Positions 6,791 through 8,136 of a stretch of 8,136 nucleotides of DNA are shown one piece after another. Under the pieces are notes generated by a model, which ran no database searches, was not told where the DNA came from, and saw only the letters and a program-made list of their open reading frames with translations. Position numbers and translations under genes: made by a program. The stretch lies in contig JAKSOJ010000047.1 of the NCBI GenBank assembly GCA_024405645.1, positions 1 through 8,136 on the forward strand, in the 5' to 3' direction. Each line of letters opens with the position of its first letter. Position 1 is the first letter of the stretch. The DNA comes from Phascolarctobacterium sp. (GTDB lineage: Bacteria > Bacillota > Negativicutes > Acidaminococcales > Acidaminococcaceae).

Positions 6791-7566
6791 AACGGGTTTA
6801 CAAGCGAGATGAGGCTCCATCCTTGCTGACCCGTTATAAAGAAAGGTTCCCCCACGAAACATGGGAACATTTTCGGAGAAACTGCAAGGGTGGATACCAA
6901 GAGATTAAACAGGCCATATTGGAGGACCAACACTATCTTTGTGCCTATTGCGAGATTAATATCGTACTAGCAGAGGAAGAGGGAGAACTGGATGATTTCC
7001 GGGTTGAACATTTCTATCCTAAAAGTTCCACAGAAGAAGATGGAAATAACTTCCATCTGGATTGGCGCAATCTTGTAGGTGTTTGTCATGGTGGTAGCCA
7101 ACCTGCTGTGCGAGATGCTGCAAAACGTTACTCTACCTATAGGGGTGATCGTTCTTGCGATGTTCCTAAGGCTGGTAAGGAAATAACAAGCGATCTTTTG
7201 AATCCTTTGCACATACCAAGCAGGGACAGAATTTTTCGTTACATTGAGTTTACTGGAAAAATGGTGGTGGATGAAAAATCTTGTCCTAAATATTTGCAAC
7301 GTCGTGCCGAGAACACTATCGAAGAACTTAATCTCAATGCACCACGACTAATGCGTATGCGTAAAACTGTTATTAATCAGCTACGTGAAGAAATTGAGAT
7401 GGCTACAGCCAATGGAGAGCCTTTTGACGATGTGCTAAATTACTTGGCTCAAACTTCTCTTTTACCCGATATAGACAATAGGGATTTACCCTTTTTCTCG
7501 GTAATTCGTTGGTATCTTGGTGATGCTGCTGAAAAAGTTATCAGAACTAGTGGTAGAAAAATTTAA
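6787..7566 (+). CDS. HNH endonuclease of the retron/Septu effector family (PtuB-like, TIGR02646-type)
   Basis: This is a 259-residue predicted HNH nuclease, the probable DNA- or RNA-cutting effector of the module. The N-terminus begins MKRVYKRDEAPSL, like the family's K-x-x-EP-SL opening. The first zinc knuckle is LCAYC (C52, C55), and the HNH core is VEHFYPKS (73-80; H75) with RNLVGVC (94-100; N95, C100). CDVPKAG (124-130; C124) follows, corresponding to the family's CD-x-x-K-G block. LNPLHIPS (138-145) and the LNLNAPRL segment (181-188) also fit. Likely zinc ligands are C52, C55, C100 and C124; the second nuclease His is not obvious to me. It starts at an ATGA overlap with the ATPase gene, with GGAGG 8 nt upstream, so the two proteins are probably made in a fixed ratio. 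No reverse transcriptase gene is nearby, which points to stand-alone Septu rather than a retron. Confidence 0.85.
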   Translation: MKRVYKRDEAPSLLTRYKERFPHETWEHFRRNCKGGYQEIKQAILEDQHYLCAYCEINIVLAEEEGELDDFRVEHFYPKSSTEEDGNNFHLDWRNLVGVCHGGSQPAVRDAAKRYSTYRGDRSCDVPKAGKEITSDLLNPLHIPSRDRIFRYIEFTGKMVVDEKSCPKYLQRRAENTIEELNLNAPRLMRMRKTVINQLREEIEMATANGEPFDDVLNYLAQTSLLPDIDNRDLPFFSVIRWYLGDAAEKVIRTSGRKI

Positions 7567-7576
7567 AATATTGGAT

Positions 7577-7613
7577 AAATCCTGCTGAAAATGCTTATTC
7601 GGCAGGATTTTTT
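7577..7613 (+). terminator. Rho-independent terminator of the ATPase/HNH operon
   Basis: The 13-nt arms AAATCCTGCTGAA (7577-7589) and TTCGGCAGGATTT (7598-7610) pair with a single G-U wobble around an 8-nt loop. Six consecutive T (7608-7613) follow directly. It starts 10 nt after the HNH stop codon. The A-rich 5' side could also let it act for the opposite strand. Confidence 0.88.
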
Positions 7614-7669
7614 ATGTTTTTTCAGAATTTTTTATGATTGATGCGTAGTCGAAATGGCATGCAATGGTT

Positions 7670-7675
7670 TATAAT
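7670..7675 (+). promoter_or_regulatory. Probable -10 box for the FAD-binding oxidase gene
   Basis: A perfect TATAAT stands 62 nt before the ATG of the oxidase gene and downstream of a terminator, as expected for a separate transcription unit. No good -35 box is found at 16-18 nt spacing, so an activator may be needed. The region is AT-rich, so chance is possible. Confidence 0.5.
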
Positions 7676-7737
7676 ATTATTATGGCATATTTTGCTCGAT
7701 ACTCGGTATTTTAAATTCTGGAGCAAGGAGAATTATC

Positions 7738-8136
7738 ATGAATTACACAAAAATTAATGAAGAAATTTTAGCTAAATTGACTGCCCTTGTTGGCGCAGAA
7801 AATGTTTTAATTAGCGATGATAAATTAAAAGAATATTCCCATGATGAAGTAACTGACCCCGCTTACCATCATCTGCCGGAAGTTGTTGTTATGGCGGAAA
7901 ATGCCAACCAAGTTGCTGCAGTTGTAAAATTGGCTAACGAATTCCATTTCCCTGTAACTCCTCGTGGCGCTGGCACTGGTCTTGCTTGTGGCGCAGTTCC
8001 CATCTATGGTGGTGTTGTTCTTTCTCTTGAAAAAATGAACAAAATCATCGAAATCAACGAAGATGCAATGTATGCAATTGTTGAACCTGGTGTACGTACC
8101 TCTGATTTGCAAAAAGCTGTTGATGCCAAAGGCTGC
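7738..8136 (+). CDS. FAD-binding oxidase, GlcD / lactate dehydrogenase family (5' part)
   Basis: The first 133 codons of a gene that continues past the window edge; the full family length is about 460-470 residues. It is the FAD-binding_4 (PCMH-type) oxidoreductase that oxidises 2-hydroxyacids such as glycolate or D-lactate. Seen: PEVVVMAENANQVAAVVKLA (47-66), the FAD-pyrophosphate loop PRGAGTGLACGAVP (75-88), LSLEKMNKI (96-104), and VEPGV (115-119). The C-terminal substrate domain is outside, so glycolate, lactate or another acid cannot be chosen. The ATG has AAGGAG 7 nt upstream. It has its own putative promoter and lies after a terminator, so it is not part of the preceding module. In many anaerobic Firmicutes this protein pairs with an electron-transfer flavoprotein or Fe-S subunit; any such gene would be downstream. 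Confidence 0.9.
   Translation, partial: MNYTKINEEILAKLTALVGAENVLISDDKLKEYSHDEVTDPAYHHLPEVVVMAENANQVAAVVKLANEFHFPVTPRGAGTGLACGAVPIYGGVVLSLEKMNKIIEINEDAMYAIVEPGVRTSDLQKAVDAKGC

Noticed and set aside
1..8136. CRISPR array, tRNA, rRNA, insertion sequence or integrase
   Set aside because: I saw no regularly spaced repeats, no tRNA-like cloverleaf sequence with a CCA end, and no transposase or recombinase motifs on either strand.

Overview
The window looks like the chromosome of a diderm Firmicute of the Negativicutes type (for example an Acidaminococcaceae or Veillonellaceae relative). It combines an outer-membrane LPS heptose pathway with an AT-rich, low-GC coding style, strong AAGGAG/AAGGGAGG ribosome binding sites, and a clostridial-style FAD-dependent 2-hydroxyacid oxidase. 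The lineage is inferred from gene content, not from a marker gene. All recognised genes are on the + strand.

Region 1 (1-5260) is a tight operon. It holds the 3' end of the heptose-1-phosphate adenylyltransferase (rfaE2/hldE), the ADP-heptose epimerase hldD, the heptose bisphosphate phosphatase gmhB, two GT9 heptosyltransferases (waaC-like and waaF-like), an uncharacterised 217-aa protein that resembles the DUF3226/TOPRIM-like group, and a TetR-family regulator. Gaps are -4, 2, 9, 2, 1 and 27 nt, so these are probably one transcript. Together they make ADP-L-glycero-D-manno-heptose and attach it to lipid A-Kdo to build the inner core.

Region 2 (5261-5482) is a 222-nt gap. It contains a perfect 11-bp hairpin, an oligo-T run, and a cluster of overlapping inverted repeats just upstream of the next gene pair.

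Region 3 (5483-7566) is a two-gene cassette with a 4-nt overlap: an AAA/ABC-type ATPase and an HNH endonuclease of the family annotated as 'retron system putative HNH endonuclease' (TIGR02646). This is the architecture of the Septu (PtuA-PtuB) anti-phage system, also found as the effector of retron Ec78. No reverse transcriptase is present here, so it appears to be a stand-alone Septu-like module. It ends in a good intrinsic terminator and is the most notable item in the window.

Region 4 (7567-8136) has that terminator, a perfect TATAAT box, and the first 133 codons of a GlcD-type FAD-binding oxidase (glycolate/lactate dehydrogenase family) that runs off the end.
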